From Taxawa tesnikishii (nom. ined.) (lineage: Eukaryota; Ascomycota; Dothideomycetes; Dothideales), in the NCBI GenBank assembly GCA_030247885.1, contig JAPDRO010000028.1, positions 124,001-188,000 of the forward strand: 64,000 nucleotides of DNA, read 5' to 3'. Shown piece after piece: positions 32,858 through 44,936 of the stretch. Made by a program: the position numbers and the translations under genes. Within the stretch, counting starts at the first letter, position 1; each line of letters starts with the position of its first letter. Under the pieces are notes generated by a model. It was not told the DNA's origin. It made no database searches and saw only the letters and a list, made by a program, of their open reading frames with translations.

Positions 32858-33118
32858 GTTCATTGCATTGATTTTGATGCCTGCACCGTCGCTGATCGTT
32901 GCTGATGAAGGCAGAGCAAGTCAGTACTGACGCGAACCGCGTTGTGCTCGATTAATGTCTGTTAAAGACGACCATGTAGATGTAATAAACCCCGTCATGA
33001 GACCACGACTTGTTAGGTATTTTCTTTTCGCGTTTGTCACACGCGCAATGCAGATACGTTTAATCTGGTATGCGGTTCGCTGTACTGTATTTCTGACATC
33101 TGGCACTGACTGCATCTT

Positions 33119-34333
33119 TTAATCGTCGTCATTGTCAAGTTGGTCGTCCACGAGACCTGCAGAATGCCCGTGGCCGCGCTGCCAGGGGTATTTCTTCCAC
33201 GGATTCCGCATCTGGTCTTCCTCATCGCTGAATGCTCCGGCGTCGTCATCCCACTGCTCGTCGTCCGAGCCACCGTGACGGTAGCCGTACGCTCCTCTGT
33301 CGAACTCGTCGTCCGACGCTACTTCATCTTCCGGGTAATCCGCGGCGTAATATCCTTCAGCTGCAACGGTTCACAAGTCAGCTGCTCGTCCATTCAACCC
33401 TAGCTACGAGCGCATGCGCTACCAAGGAAAGGGCAAGAGGTCTTACCATTCTCGTCTTCATCATCGCTCAACACGTCTTCCTCGCTCCCCTCTCTTCGAA
33501 ATACGTCTCCCAGATTGGATTGTCCTCTTCCGTAATGACGATGTACCCGATCTGCACGTTCGCGGGATCCGAAGCGTCCAGCGTCGACGGTACGACGGGG
33601 TGCTGATACCGCACGTACGTGTCGTACACGTATCCCTCCTCATCGCTCCCATCCATGTCCACGTCCACATCCATGTCCGCAGCACTGCCATTTGACCCAG
33701 CCACGGGTGCAAAGCGTTCGGGATGCCTATCCCGTAACCGCAGCGCAGGCACCTTAGGCTTGACCGTCAATCTCGGCTTCTCCCTTTCCCTTTCCAACGT
33801 TTCCTGCGCGAACCTATTCAGCGACTCAGCCAGCGCATTCGTCCGTTCCTCGCGCGCCGCCGAGCTTGCCAGCTTCTTCGCCTCCTCGCGCTGCTGCGCT
33901 GCTTTCCCATGTCCCAGTCTCGCTCCCGCGCCCGGTCGCTTCAGCGGTTTCACCTCCCGTGCCGCTGTTCCCGACTGCGTCGCTGCGTCTGCGGTTGCGT
34001 GATCTGATGCGGAGGACCGTGCTTTCTTGGCCTCGACAAAGGTCGCGATGTCCGCGTCGCCGGCTTTGCGCTTGCGTGATGGCGCGATGCGGAATTCGCG
34101 CGTCTGCTGTTCCTGGGTCGCTGTCGCAAGGGTGCCGTTCTGCGAGGCGGTTGACTCGGTTTCGATGGCGCGCTGGACTTCGGCTGCGGAGGTGAAGGTG
34201 GGCTGGAGGGTGTACTGCCAGAGGCGTTTGCGAGGGTGGGGTTCGAGTTCTTGCTGCTCCTGGAGGTAGAGTTGGCCGACGGAGGCATCTTCTCTTTGCG
34301 CTTGACGCGCAGTTTGGTGGGCAAAGCCGACAT
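33119..34333 (-). CDS. IWR1: Iwr1-like RNA polymerase II nuclear-import factor (two frame breaks)
   Basis: The start MSALPTKLRVKRK, the REDASVGQLYLQEQQ...RKRLWQYTLQPTF block and the acidic C-terminal region GYVYDTYVRYQHPV... and GYYAADYPEDEVASDDEFD make this Iwr1, which carries assembled Pol II into the nucleus via importin-alpha using its basic N-terminal signal. The gene needs one base restored in A3 (plus 34295-34297), so that VKRK leads into REDAS, and one in G4 (plus C4 33487-33490), so that YFEER leads into GSEEDVLSDDEDEN. With both, exons 34333-33447 and 33360-33119 total exactly 377 codons. Without them no frame has a proper ATG before the conserved block. Identification is confident. 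Confidence 0.87.
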
Positions 34334-35252
34334 TGTTGTCGAGAGTGTTGCAAGAGTGTGTGATATGGAGTTGCGATTGTTGCCCGAGGTTGCCGTTGAC
34401 TGTTGGCTGCTGTTCGGTACCTGAGAGATCGGCAGTCAATCTTTGAAGCGTGACGTCGTTGAGGGCTCGGCGGGGTTCCCGACGGGTTCGGGTGGGCGGT
34501 ACTTCCCCTGACTCTTGACTTTCGCTTTCACTTGTGCTCTACTGCACAGGGGAGCAGAGTCCCACTACGCTCATACTAGTCATCCGTGGTCGTGACTCTC
34601 TTGCCTCGCGATTGCGAAGCATGCTCGCTATACCCGTGGACCTCATCTTTCTTCTCTGTCGAGTCAAGATGAAAATCCGTATGCAGACGAGACCCATGTG
34701 CCGCTGCCACTGATTCTTCATCCCATCGTCAGACCCGCCTACTATCATCGAGCCCTCTACACGGTTCTGAGCCTCAGTATCCGCGTCTCCGGAGCTGCAT
34801 TGGCTCCCGAGGCAGTTGAGTATAGCATAGCAGAGACTGTATGTATCCCTTGTCACGTTTGCTTCACTGTCCGCACCTCTTCGAACACGACGCTTTTTGC
34901 GAGATGAAGTCTATGGCTCCCACGACTTGAAGAAGGATACTACCCGTCTCCTCGGGGCATGATTGAGCGATGCCGGTCCGTAAACTGTAAATCGGGGGAC
35001 GGGACAGTGCATCACTTTGTGGCTTCTCCGCACAAGCAATTGAAGCAAGCGGGGATTTCTGGGGAACATCAGCCTATTCGAGCGTGGTATTGCATTTCCA
35101 CCAATCAGCCAAGAATACCGCATGCAGGTCAACGAACAAGCGTCACGGATCCGCTCCATCTGTTGTGGATATAACGTCTTGGTTTGCCCGCCAAGGTGAG
35201 TTGCAACGCAGCTACTTTTCCTTTTACAGGTCGCTGCTCTCCTGGAAGCGCA
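34334..35252. other. Divergent intergenic region, Iwr1 / GDSL esterase
   Basis: 0.92 kb with promoter sequences of both genes; no gene seen. Confidence 0.4.
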
Positions 35253-36412
35253 ATGAGAGTACAAGCGGCTATCGCGGGCACTCTTGCCCTTGCGACTGGC
35301 ATCTATGCTCATCCTTCGCCAAAGAAGGATGCCTTTTCATGGGCGAAGACAAAGTATATGTACGAAAAGTTGTCTGTTCACCTGTGAGACGCTGTTTCTT
35401 ATGACAACAGGATTGCGTTCGGAGATTCCTACACTTACGTGCAAGGTACCCAAGGCCGCCAGAACTTCAGTTTTATCGGCGACTATCTTGACATCAGCTA
35501 CACACCCGAGCAACTACTCTCGAACAAGATTGTCCAAAACCAAGTACGGTCCCCTTCTTCCTCGAATGAGAACCAGGACTGACACAAACCCCAGACAGCA
35601 ACAGCAGAAGGCGGCCCCAACTGGGTTGAATATCTCACCGGCTGTGGATTAAAACCAGGCCTCACCTCTCCCCTGACCTGCAAGAAGCAACTGTGGGACT
35701 TCGCCTTCGCGGGTGCCGACATCTCTTTACAATAGTACGACCGATTGACTTCCCTTCTCTCTCCCCGGTCACTGACGCCAACTTTCCCCAGCACACCACT
35801 CCATCATAACTTTACCGTACCTTTGGTAAACCAAACCGCGCAATTCGCGCAGTACGGATACCCCGTCCTTTCCAAATTCGTCCAGCCAGCCCAAACCCTC
35901 GTAGCCTTCTGGATCGGCATCAACGACGTAGGTGACAGCAGCAAATACGCCGTGGATTTCCCAACCTTTACAACGAGCTCATCACCACGCTCTTTGGTGC
36001 CGTCCAATCCGTCTACGACCTCGGATACCGCAACTTCCTCTTCATGAACCTGCCGCCCCTGGACCGCACGCCCGGCAACTCGAAGCTCCCAATCCCCAAC
36101 AACACCACGCAAAAGGTGGACTGGTACGATGCCGCGCTCGCTAACCACTCTGCTGCTTTTGGAGAACAGAATGCAGACGCAAAGGTGATGCTGTTCGACG
36201 CGAACACGTTCTTGAATGGCGTCATGGACAACGCCAGCGAGTATGGGATCAAGAATACGACTGGGTACTGTGCGAGTTACGATCAGCCGTACATCAACAC
36301 GGATCCGGCAAGTTATGGATGCCTGCCGCTGCCGGAGTACTTCTGGTTTAACACGGGGCACATGACGAGTCATGTCCACGAGATCCTAGCGGGGAGGTGG
36401 AGAAGTTTCTGA
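35253..36412 (+). CDS. Secreted GDSL/SGNH esterase (CE16-like, frame break)
   Basis: Four exons: 35253-35359, 35411-35543, 35595-35734 and 35792-36412. Signal peptide MRVQAAIAGTLALATGIYA; SGNH block I is IAFGDSYTYVQG (nucleophilic Ser), block III is WIGINDVG (oxyanion Asn), and the C-terminal block reads FWFNTGHMTSHVHEILA with the catalytic His. Lack of a clear Asp three residues before that His, in place of D-x-x-H, is as in CE16 acetylesterases. Likely an extracellular deacetylase or lipase of plant polymers or lipids. Exon 4 changes frame at T3 35967-35969; one more T gives VDFPTFYNELITTLFGAV... and a total of exactly 334 codons. Many N-x-S/T sites fit secretion. Confidence 0.87.
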
Positions 36413-36619
36413 AGGGCCAGTGAAAGGGGAATGATGAGGGTTGTGGTGTATATTTCCGCCATGTCCATGACAGTACTAGGCAGCTGTTGTAGCTGGAGCC
36501 GTTCTACGGCTTCTGCAGAGCTCTGGAATCTCCTTGTTCCATCCTTCCCCTCCCCTTGTCTCCTCTCAGCGACTGCCATTCCTGCTCGATCCCATCAATC
36601 CATGGCTCTGCATCGCCGT

Positions 36620-37026
36620 TCATCCTTCCATCCAACCCCCAGCTGCTCCGCGAACGCCTCCAAGATGTCACCATCCTCCATCTCGACCTATCACCCGTCA
36701 GCCTTCCCGCTCCCTTGTAAAGGAAAAGAAAACACTCACATCGCCCGGCGTCTGGTCCGCGTTGACTCTCTCACCGTCGAAGTGGAACCGCAACCCCTGG
36801 CGGCCCTGCGCCTTCTCGAACGCCATAAACACCTTCTCAAACTTCGTGGTAGATTTAATGCGGAACTCGATCTGGGTGCCGCTTTGATCCTTGACGTAGA
36901 TGGTCATGCGTTTGTCGGTGTCGGGCTGAGGCGCGGCGGAGGTGGTGGCGCTGTGGTTCGAGCGGTGGAGGGCGTCTCCTCCTGGTGCTCGCTGGGAGGG
37001 GCACCACTGTCGTTTCCGCCGGTCAT
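36620..37026 (-). CDS. SMT3: SUMO (Smt3) precursor, with two frame breaks
   Basis: Exons 37026-36740 and 36687-36620. The body reads MTIYVKDQSGTQIEFRIKST, FEKVFMAFEKAQGRQGLRFH, FDGERVNADQTPGD and then EMEDGDILEAFAEQLG, clearly SUMO rather than ubiquitin. As assembled, the start MTGGNDSGAPPSEHQEE and the body are in different frames, and the C-terminus reads EQLGVGWKDERR with no di-glycine. One more base in the C4 run (plus G4 36998-37001) fixes exon 1 (288 nt, phase 0), and one more in the G5 run (plus C5 36636-36640) gives EQLGG followed by WMEG and a stop: a normal precursor with a tail for Ulp cleavage. Both breaks are most simply assembly errors. Tail-to-tail with the GDSL gene. Confidence 0.88.
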
Positions 37027-37209
37027 GGTTGTGTGTGTTTACGGGGTGTGGTATGGAGAAGGTGTAAGTGAGGGGAGGAAGAGAAGTAGTGGGAGGAGCA
37101 GATGTAGATTTGGAAGACTGTGCTAGTTGAAGGCGGTGAATGCTAGCGTGCGCGGAAAGTAGACGGCGGATTCGGAACCCCTCGGCATCTTCCACTTGAG
37201 TGAAAGCTC

Positions 37210-37308
37210 AAGTGAAGCCCGAAGTGAAGCCTAAGTGAAGCTCTTGGGTGATGCTCAAAAGGAGGAGAAGCAGGAATAGGTGAGGCGCAAGTGAAGCTTC
37301 AAGTGAAG
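37210..37308. repeat. Five copies of AAGTGAAG upstream of SUMO
   Basis: AAGTGAAG occurs at 37210, 37222, 37233, 37289 and 37301, the first three at 11-12 bp spacing and the last two at 12 bp. They lie 180-280 bp upstream of the SUMO ATG and could be factor-binding sites. Confidence 0.75.
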
Positions 37309-38579
37309 TACCCGGGTGGTTCATTGAGTACAAGGCCAACATAAGCCCCAGTGCCTTACCGCTCCCGTTAACATCAACGGCACTTCAGTCTTGTCTAACC
37401 CTCATGGCATTCACTATTACACATGTGAGTGATCTTCAAACAGCCACAGAGTCTATTGCTGACAGCTTGACCCTGAACCGCAGCGTCCCATGATGTTCGC
37501 GCTCTAGAACACATCTCAGATCCTCAACGCTCCCGCAGGAAGGACTATCACGATCCATGCCTTTTGATGCAACGACAGCAAGTCCAGCGCGACCAAAGCG
37601 TGGTAGAAGCATCGAGGGGGCCACGAAGAACGAACCGGAAGCGATATCATCCAGCAGCATTGAATGAATATTCAGTCATTGCCCACCCTGCACACATAAC
37701 GGTCAATATCAAGCAAAGTATCAGTATTAAAACGCTGAAATCTCCTACCTTGGCCATCATGCGCGTTTATTCAGAGGAAAACACGGACCGCAGAGAGCGC
37801 CCAGATATCACGCTTACCCACATCCACGCAGTACCCGTCTGCATTCCCAACCGCATACTGAAAACGGGGCCGACCGGCTGCTATCGCAGGGCAGCGTCAC
37901 TAGCAAACACGTCGGGCATAACCCAACCACATGTTCAGAAAGGGGACGGGTGCTACGCTGGTGGTGCCTTTGCCAAACGGTGAGTATAACATGCAGCAAC
38001 AGCATAGCGATTTGCATTACACGGTTATCCCACGTAGCTAGCTGTGTTGTCGACCTTGTAAATAGTATCATATTTACACATCGCCCTGTGCATTGAGAGA
38101 CACGGAACTGCGCTCTGCTGACGTCTGGGCTAGGGTGTCAGTACGATGGCACCAGAGGTTCGGTTGTTTGGGTTCCAGAGCACCTACGTAGCTATACTTG
38201 CGCCTTGAAATAGCGCCATTTCCGCATATAGGGTTGTGCGTTGAGATGTAAGTGGTGTTGTGCGGCCTATGCTGGCCTCCGTGGTAAGCCGCTCATACGA
38301 AAGCATGAAAGGGCCGAGCACTTCGATTTCCTAGTACGAACATAGCCGTGTTGTTGCCTTGTGATAGCAGTATGTCTGGCTGTGCATCGTGTTTCCCAGA
38401 GAAAGATTACGACACGCCGGCCGCTGCACCCAGCCGTCCGCTACAAGAGAACCATGAGCTGGGCACATTGGCTTCCTGACGCTAATAGGTTCATGCTGTC
38501 GCGCTGTAACAGTGGTCAGTCAACAAGTCCTGATCGCGCTGTCGGGGAATCCTGACCACCGTCCCTTCATTGTCTGTCC
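37309..38579. other. Intergenic region, nothing supported
   Basis: 1.27 kb between the SUMO promoter and the lipase 3' end; only short frames without domains. Confidence 0.4.
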
Positions 38580-40457
38580 TCAATCCTCCGTCCTCCCCGT
38601 AACAGCCAACGTGGCAAGCACCTCGACTCTCCTCGCATAAACCCTCATCATGTGCATACCCGGGTCTCCGAAGACCACTTTGCGCAAATCCTCGTCTTCC
38701 ACCACACATGCTTCGACGCTCTCTTCCACCACCGTTCCCGTCGAGGTCGGTTTTTCGCGTAAGAGGACCAGCCTCCCGGCATTGGAGAGTGTAGCAGGAG
38801 GCACTCTCCAGACAGGCAGAGGGGCAGAAACCGTCAAGGAGGATTTCTTTGTTCCGAATTTCCTAGGGTTGCCAGGACGTTTGCTTGGTTTACCAGCCAT
38901 TTGATCCGGCAAGGCAAGAGAGCTGTACGACGATTCATCCGGGGAGAAGTAGAAGGCCCCACCAGCGTCCTGCCTTGCGGCACCGGCATCACGCACAGTT
39001 TTACCAAACCCTTCACGTACTCCATCTCCGCTCTTGCCACGGGATCGCCCTGGTTCACAAAAGCATAAAACATGCTCTTTCTGTACCTCTCCCCTCTCGG
39101 TTTCTGGAGAGGAAGCAACGACACAGGCGGCGCTCCGAACGTGATGCAATGGACTCGCCGGAAACAGCCTGTCAGCGTCTGCAGCTCGCTATCCACGGTC
39201 TCGGCCAGCATGTGGGCGTACAACAGACTCGCGACTGCTCCGCCAGCGCTGTGGCCCGTTAGCAACAGACTCCATCCGGTCCTCGACGGATCCTGCTCGA
39301 GGAGCTGGCGGAGGCGGGCGGCGATTGGCCCAATCATGCTGCGCGCCACGGACAGGAAGCCGGAATGGCAAAGGTTGCCGGGGTCGTCGAGGAATCCCGA
39401 CGGGGAAGAGGGTTCGCGCCGGAAGTTGACGGTCCAGTCGTAAAACGAATGGGTGCCGCGGATAGCGAGAACCAACGTGTTCATGTCGTCGATGGGCACG
39501 CTCTTGAGTACCATGGCTTTGGTGCCTTGTCTCCAATTGGCATCGATGTGAGTGTCGCGTTCGGCGCTGTTTGGGCGGGTATATGCGCGCTCCGCGTATT
39601 GGGCAGCTAGGCAGATGTGCCGCCATGTTTCGATGTAACTGAAATGTGAGCCGATGTCCTGGGTACCTAGATTACCAGGGCCAACGAAACTTACGCTTTG
39701 AAGGGCAGAAGATGAGGCGGTAGCCGTGCATTGGCATACGAATAGACCTTGGAGAAGTAGTCTTCTCGTGGCAGCGGCTTGAATGGTGTTGATTTGGATA
39801 TCTGGACGTTCCTCGCAACGGGCGGAGATGCAAGAAGCGGCGGTGTTGTGGCATAGTACGGATCAGAAGTAAGCTGTGCATCTGTGCCGTGATGTGAGAT
39901 TATGCGCAGAGTATGCGAAGGGTAGTGATTACTTACTCAAGTCGTCTTCTGAGCCAGCTTGATTGCCGTCGATGTACGTGATGATATTATTGAGCTGGAC
40001 GGAGATGCTATCATACAACGCAGCGTTCTGGTCCATGCAGTCATCCATCGGTGTAGTCGCCACGTCTTCCTGATCTGTCAGAGTTGACTTGGAACTCCAC
40101 TTCATTCTTTTCTTCTTTCCGGGTGCTGTTGCAGTGTCAGGCCCAGTAGGAGTCTGCTGCTGCGAATACGCCTCTTGCTCATATGGCGGCGGCGGGCTGG
40201 GCGAGTACTGATTCAGATACACCGTGCCAGCAACAATGTTCTGAACCGTCTGAGCCTCGTTGCCGTTCTCTTGTCTCTTCCCAAATAACCGCATCTCGAT
40301 GGTCCTCTGCAAGTCTGTCTGAGCGTACGTTGCGAGGCTGAAGACACAGTAGCCACCACTCTCGCGGCCCAATACTCCGACTTGTTATATCGTCAGAAAC
40401 GAAAGAGCAGTGGGGTAGCTCTTTCCAATCCTTGCTACAAGACGTGAAAGCATCCAT
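38580..40457 (-). CDS. Class 3 (alpha/beta-hydrolase) lipase, 5' end uncertain
   Basis: The last exon 39638-38580 holds the lipase_3 core: MNTLVLAIRGTHSFYDWTVNF, LLLTGHSAGGAVASLLYAHM with the G-H-S-A-G nucleophile elbow, CITFGAPPVSLLP and FVNQGDPVAR with the acid residue. Upstream exons 39881-39695 and one ending at 39937 give a helical, Pro/Gln-rich N-region containing GRESGGYCVFSLATYAQTDL. One more base in the G4 run (plus C4 38957-38960) links GRTLVG to AFYFSPDESSYSSLALPDQM; then the end runs to 38580. No signal peptide is visible, so it may act inside the cell. The N-terminal exon may begin further up (open frame to about 40550), and the ATG at 40457 is only one option. Confidence 0.75.
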
Positions 40458-41258
40458 GTTGCTGGACCGCCTTGCATCGCCCTTGTGCTCCGTGATTGAA
40501 CGGAGGACTGCGCCACATTTGCCAAGCGACTGCTGCGCGGCAACCACCTCCTGCTGTAGCCCTATCAGTAGATGCTGATTCGCCCTCTGCCACCTAGATT
40601 GCAGACAGGCTGCATCTTAGATGCCATGTATAAGCTTCGGCCACGAGGTACAAGCACGCACAAGTGACTGGAAGCGGCAGTTTGCCCGTTCCGTCGCCCT
40701 GCGCCCTGTCGTGCGGCATTTGGGAATGCAACAAAAACAATACGTGCCACAACGTCTCATCCACTGCATCGGCACTTCATAACGATGAAACTCTGGACAA
40801 TTGTATATTGTCCTCTTTGAATTGCAGTAAAAGAAAAGGTCTGAAATACGAAAATCATCTGGAGTCTGTTCTACAGCATGATAAATCCCATAGCCACCTG
40901 AGCAAGGCCGTCCAACACCGGGCGCTGGTTCCACAACAAGGCAACCCCACCCAGCCCAAGGTTTCCTTTTTGGGGGGGGGGGGGGGGGGGGGACCCGAGT
41001 AAAAGGCACCCATATTTTCGAACCTGCGAATGTCCTGAAACGCCGCCTCCTGTTGTGGTACCAGCATCTTTGCCTGAAACGGGGAGGCACCTGCCGCTTC
41101 CGAGAGGTCTTATGTGGCACTCCAAGGACCTTGGGCAATAGCTGCTCAATCGAAACGCGCCCCCAGAGGCTGCTCTCGCATACACGGGTCCGCCTGACAC
41201 CAAATCGCTGCAAACATCTGGTTCAGGCAGCGCATCTTCTCAGAAGGACGCAAGGTTC
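40458..41258. other. Intergenic region with a long poly-G tract
   Basis: No gene beyond possible 5' exons of the lipase (before about 40620). A G21 run lies at 40972-40992. Confidence 0.4.
40972..40992 (+). repeat. Poly-G tract, G21
   Basis: Twenty-one consecutive G residues after a T5 run; G-quadruplex forming in principle. Its length in the assembly may be unreliable. Confidence 0.95.
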
Positions 41259-44200
41259 TCAGTCCTTAACCTTGGACTGACGCTTTGCCGTTCCGATGTG
41301 CGTGTTGTGAACCTGGAAAGAAAATCCTTCATCAGCCTCGTCCTTTAATGGAATACACAACACAGGCACTGCCTTACCTTCGTAGCAAACTTCAAGCTGG
41401 TCAGAGTCTCGCTCAGATGGGCCTGCAGCGGGCTGATCATGACAAACATGAGTGTTTTGCTGTTGCCGCCCAGCGAATATTGTAGGAGATATGTCAGCTG
41501 CATCCCATGTGTTAGCCGTGTGCCAGGGCGGGTTTATCAGCAGATAGGAGCGGGTGATCAAATCGACATACCTTGCTGTTGCGATACGGAACGTGGCCGC
41601 CTTCCTTGCCCTGCCCGAGTGCACTGATCACATCGCCGAGGCAGCTCAGGCTCTTGTTGATGTTCTGCGTCTCCTTCAGGCGGTCGCCTGTCACACCGCT
41701 GTGGCTCAGGCGCTCACTACCGGCCAGATCCACAAGGTTGAGTGTTCCTTCGGACCGCTCGCCTGTGATGTGGTTCTCGCCGGTGAGCTTGAGAATGAAT
41801 ACAGAGTGAGAACGCGAAGATCTCGAGTTTGCTTTGGTTGCCGCCACACGGCGGTTACGATTCGCGTCTTCGAGGATCGAGTTGACCTTAGAAGGAGAGT
41901 CCAGCTGCACCATTGCGACGTCGGTCACGGTCGTCTTGCCCTTGGCGGCGTCATGTCTGATCTCATGTTTCTTCTTCTCCCATTCCTCAGCCTTACCGAG
42001 AAGGTCGTTCAGTGTCTCGTTGTAGACCTCAATGAAGCTGCCCTCCATGGTGTACTTCCAGCCCTTTTCCTCGAGGCTCTTCGCTGTCTCGTAGATTTGA
42101 GTGACGGTGCGAGGTATCATGCCGTCCAGGCTAGACATTGTGTACGTCTTTCCGGAACCGGTCTGGCCGTAACAGAAAATGCAGACGTTATAACCGTCAA
42201 GAGCGCTCTGCACAAGCTGGCTGATCTCCTCGAATATCTCTGCGTTCTGTGAAGACGGAGAAAACACCCTGTCGAAAGAGAAGGCGCTAGTAGATTTAGA
42301 GATGTTGCCCATGGCACTCTTCTGCTCTGGGCCTTGAATGGCAACTTCTTTGCAATCCGTGTCAGCATCGGGGAACCCGATCTCGGCACGATCGTCCGAC
42401 TCCTCTGAAAGCGTTGGCCGTACACGACAGAACACGCGAATGTTTCCTTTCAGCTCCTGAACTTGGTTGTGAAGCTTGCGCCGAAGAGTCTCTTCGGCTC
42501 GAAGCTTTGCGTACGCTTCCGCAGCCGCGTTTTCTGCATCCTGCATCTTCTGTTCCATGGCCGCAAAGGCTTGGGATTGTTGCTGATTGTCGGACTCCAG
42601 AAAATCGATTTTGGCCTTCATTGCTCGCATCGAAGTCTCCAGTGAAAGAGTATTCGCCGATGCCTCTGCCAGCTTCTCCTGAAGGTTGTTGATCGTAGCA
42701 TTGGCTCGGTCGAGGCTAGACTTTGTTTCAATGAACTCATTCTTGATGCTGGTCATCTCTCGGTCTTTCTGCGAAAGATCGAGATCCGCTGTTTGTCGTT
42801 GCACGGCGAACTGCGTTGTCAATTCTTGAACCTCCTTCAGCCTTTTTGTACGTTCCCCTCAATTTCAACCTTCAACTCGCGCTCTTTCTCAGCAAGCTCT
42901 TCTCTTCTCAACCTGTTTAGCCTTTCCACGTCATCTTGCGCTTCCTTTTTAACCTCTCTGACTCATCTCTGGCGTCGCGGTGAGCCTTTTCCAACTCTTT
43001 CCAGTGCTGGTCTCTGGTATCCTCCATGTCATTGCGGTGTTTCCTCCTTAAGTCATCGACTTCGAATGTGTGGTTTCTTGTTGCGTCTTCTAGAGCCATA
43101 GTCTTAGCGGACAGACTAGCCTTTGTTTCCTGCATTTCTGCCGAGAGAGTCTGATTGCTCGCGGAAAGTTGCAACCTGATTTGTTCCAATTCGTTCACTA
43201 TTCACACAATGAGCATGCAGATTTCTCCCAAGTCTTCATGGGTGGTGTTTTCTGTGACTTACAGCGGGTCTTGTACAGGGTCAATGTTTCCTCAAGGCCA
43301 CTCTTTTCAGTAGTCGCTCCTTCCATCTGGCTCTTCAGCTGGGAGTAAAGAAGTTCCATGTCTTCGAGGCGCCCCTTGGTATCCCATGCTGGAGCAGGTG
43401 TGTTAGAATTGCGAGTCAAGTAAACAACTTTGTTCGGAGAGGAATTGGCAATCTTATACTTTGTGGGTGTTTTGAAGGAGAATACAGAGGGTGCTTGACG
43501 CAGCTGCATAGGCGCGCGTTTGAGGATGCGTGAAGGGGTTCGAGGGCACTGAGGCTCCCTTTGCAAAGAATCAAACATACTGTCCCCGGGCTGAGTTGCG
43601 CCCCCGTGATCGAGGCTCAGGCCCTGGAATGCAGTACTCAAGGAAAAATTACGAGATGGTTTTTCTGCAGTGGAGGAATAAAGGAAAGCAGACTGTGACC
43701 TAGCAGAAGAAACGCTGGACATGTCTGGTATATATGATCCGGAATTGTCCTGACGCTCTCGCTGCTTCTTCGGTCGCGGTCCTGCGGAGTGTTGGGAGGC
43801 AGAAGTGGAGAGAGATGGCGTACCCTTTCTTTTTGTAAGCAACGCCGACGCGCCATTGGGAGAGTCGTTCTGGTCAAGTGCCGAGTCTGGCCTTGTTGGG
43901 TGTGATATACTGTTCTTTGCTGGCCTTCCGACGCCCATAGAAGTCTGTGGTCTGTAGTTACCCGTTGCAGAAGGAGGTCGGCTGCCGTTGGCGGTTGTGA
44001 AAGAGTTTGCGGAGGTATTGCGCGATGCGCCCGATGGTGCGCGCGACAATCCGCTAGATGTGTTCCGTACACCAGCATGGACTGTGGCTTTGACGGCTCC
44101 GTTGACGGGTTTGGAACTTGGGGGCGCTGCTGTTACAGGACGGGGTAGATCTCCAGCTCTTTCGACCAATGTTTTTCTCTTAGGAGCAGGTTCTGGGACT

Positions 44201-44478
44201 ACGAGATCATCAACACATTTGTCCGGTGCTGGGGACGAAAGAGTCTTACGTCCGGAGACTTTGTGCTTCATGGCGTTCGGAGGGGGCATCATCTGGGTAG
44301 CGCGGGCATTGTTGTCTGAGGCACTCATCTCGAGAAGTCCCTTGCCGGGCGTAGCTGGTATGCGGCTCGGTGGACGCAATTGCGACACGCGCATTGCCTG
44401 TAAAAATGTTAGCCCTGCCACAGATGAACACGGCGGAGTGAAAAGAGGCGGTACGTTGTTCTCGCCATTGAAGGCCAT
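41259..44478 (-). CDS. Kinesin-14 (C-terminal motor, KlpA/Kar3-like), two frame breaks
   Basis: A disordered basic tail (exon 1 MAFNGENN, then [17 protein letters not shown]...) leads into a coiled coil of about 250 residues and a C-terminal motor: [13 protein letters not shown]-loop [12 protein letters not shown], switch I NSRSSRSH, switch [10 protein letters not shown], and [18 protein letters not shown]. Motors with this order move toward microtubule minus ends and act in spindle assembly. In the coil two A5 runs (plus T5 42946-42950 and T5 42843-42847) each lack one base: one restores [20 protein letters not shown], the other [16 protein letters not shown]. Introns include GTACCG...ACAG after exon 1 and two short ones before LTYLLQ and VHNTHIG. 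It shares a 458-bp divergent promoter with the acyltransferase gene. Confidence 0.93.
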
Positions 44479-44936
44479 GGTGAGCTTGTTTTCGGTAGCA
44501 GTGATGGAACAAGAAGAGATGCGCAGTCACTCAATGCACACCAGACGCGCCGACAATCTCGCCAGAGCAATCATCGGGGTGTCGCTGGGGTTGTCTGATT
44601 GACAGGTCTGAGCAACGCGCTTCGCGGTTCACTAATATGATTACTAGGTCGATTTGTTTACTCGCAGCCGGGGAGTCGAACAACAAAGCGGAACATTCAG
44701 GCCGACCCGACCGTCGGTACGTGGTTGCCGAGCCCTATCATCACATGCGTGCGCCTTCTGAGCAAAAGTGGGATCAGAGCCAGTGACGTTGGTATTTTTA
44801 CGATGCGCGTCTGCATTTTGCCGGTTTCTGTTCGCTGACTATTAAACACGCGTTCAGTCCCAAGGAAACACCCAAACAACTCCACACCCAGAGTACGTAG
44901 TGGCCTGCTGTATGCATTTCGCGCGCTCCAGTGGCC
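44479..44936. promoter_or_regulatory. Shared divergent promoter, kinesin-14 / LOA1-like
   Basis: 458 bp between two divergent start codons; no clear TATA or repeat elements seen. Confidence 0.4.

Noticed and set aside
34295-34297. Programmed frameshifting at CGCAAAG in Iwr1 and the telobox gene
   Set aside because: The shared context is short, and similar deficits occur at C, G and T runs as well, so a common sequencing cause is simpler.
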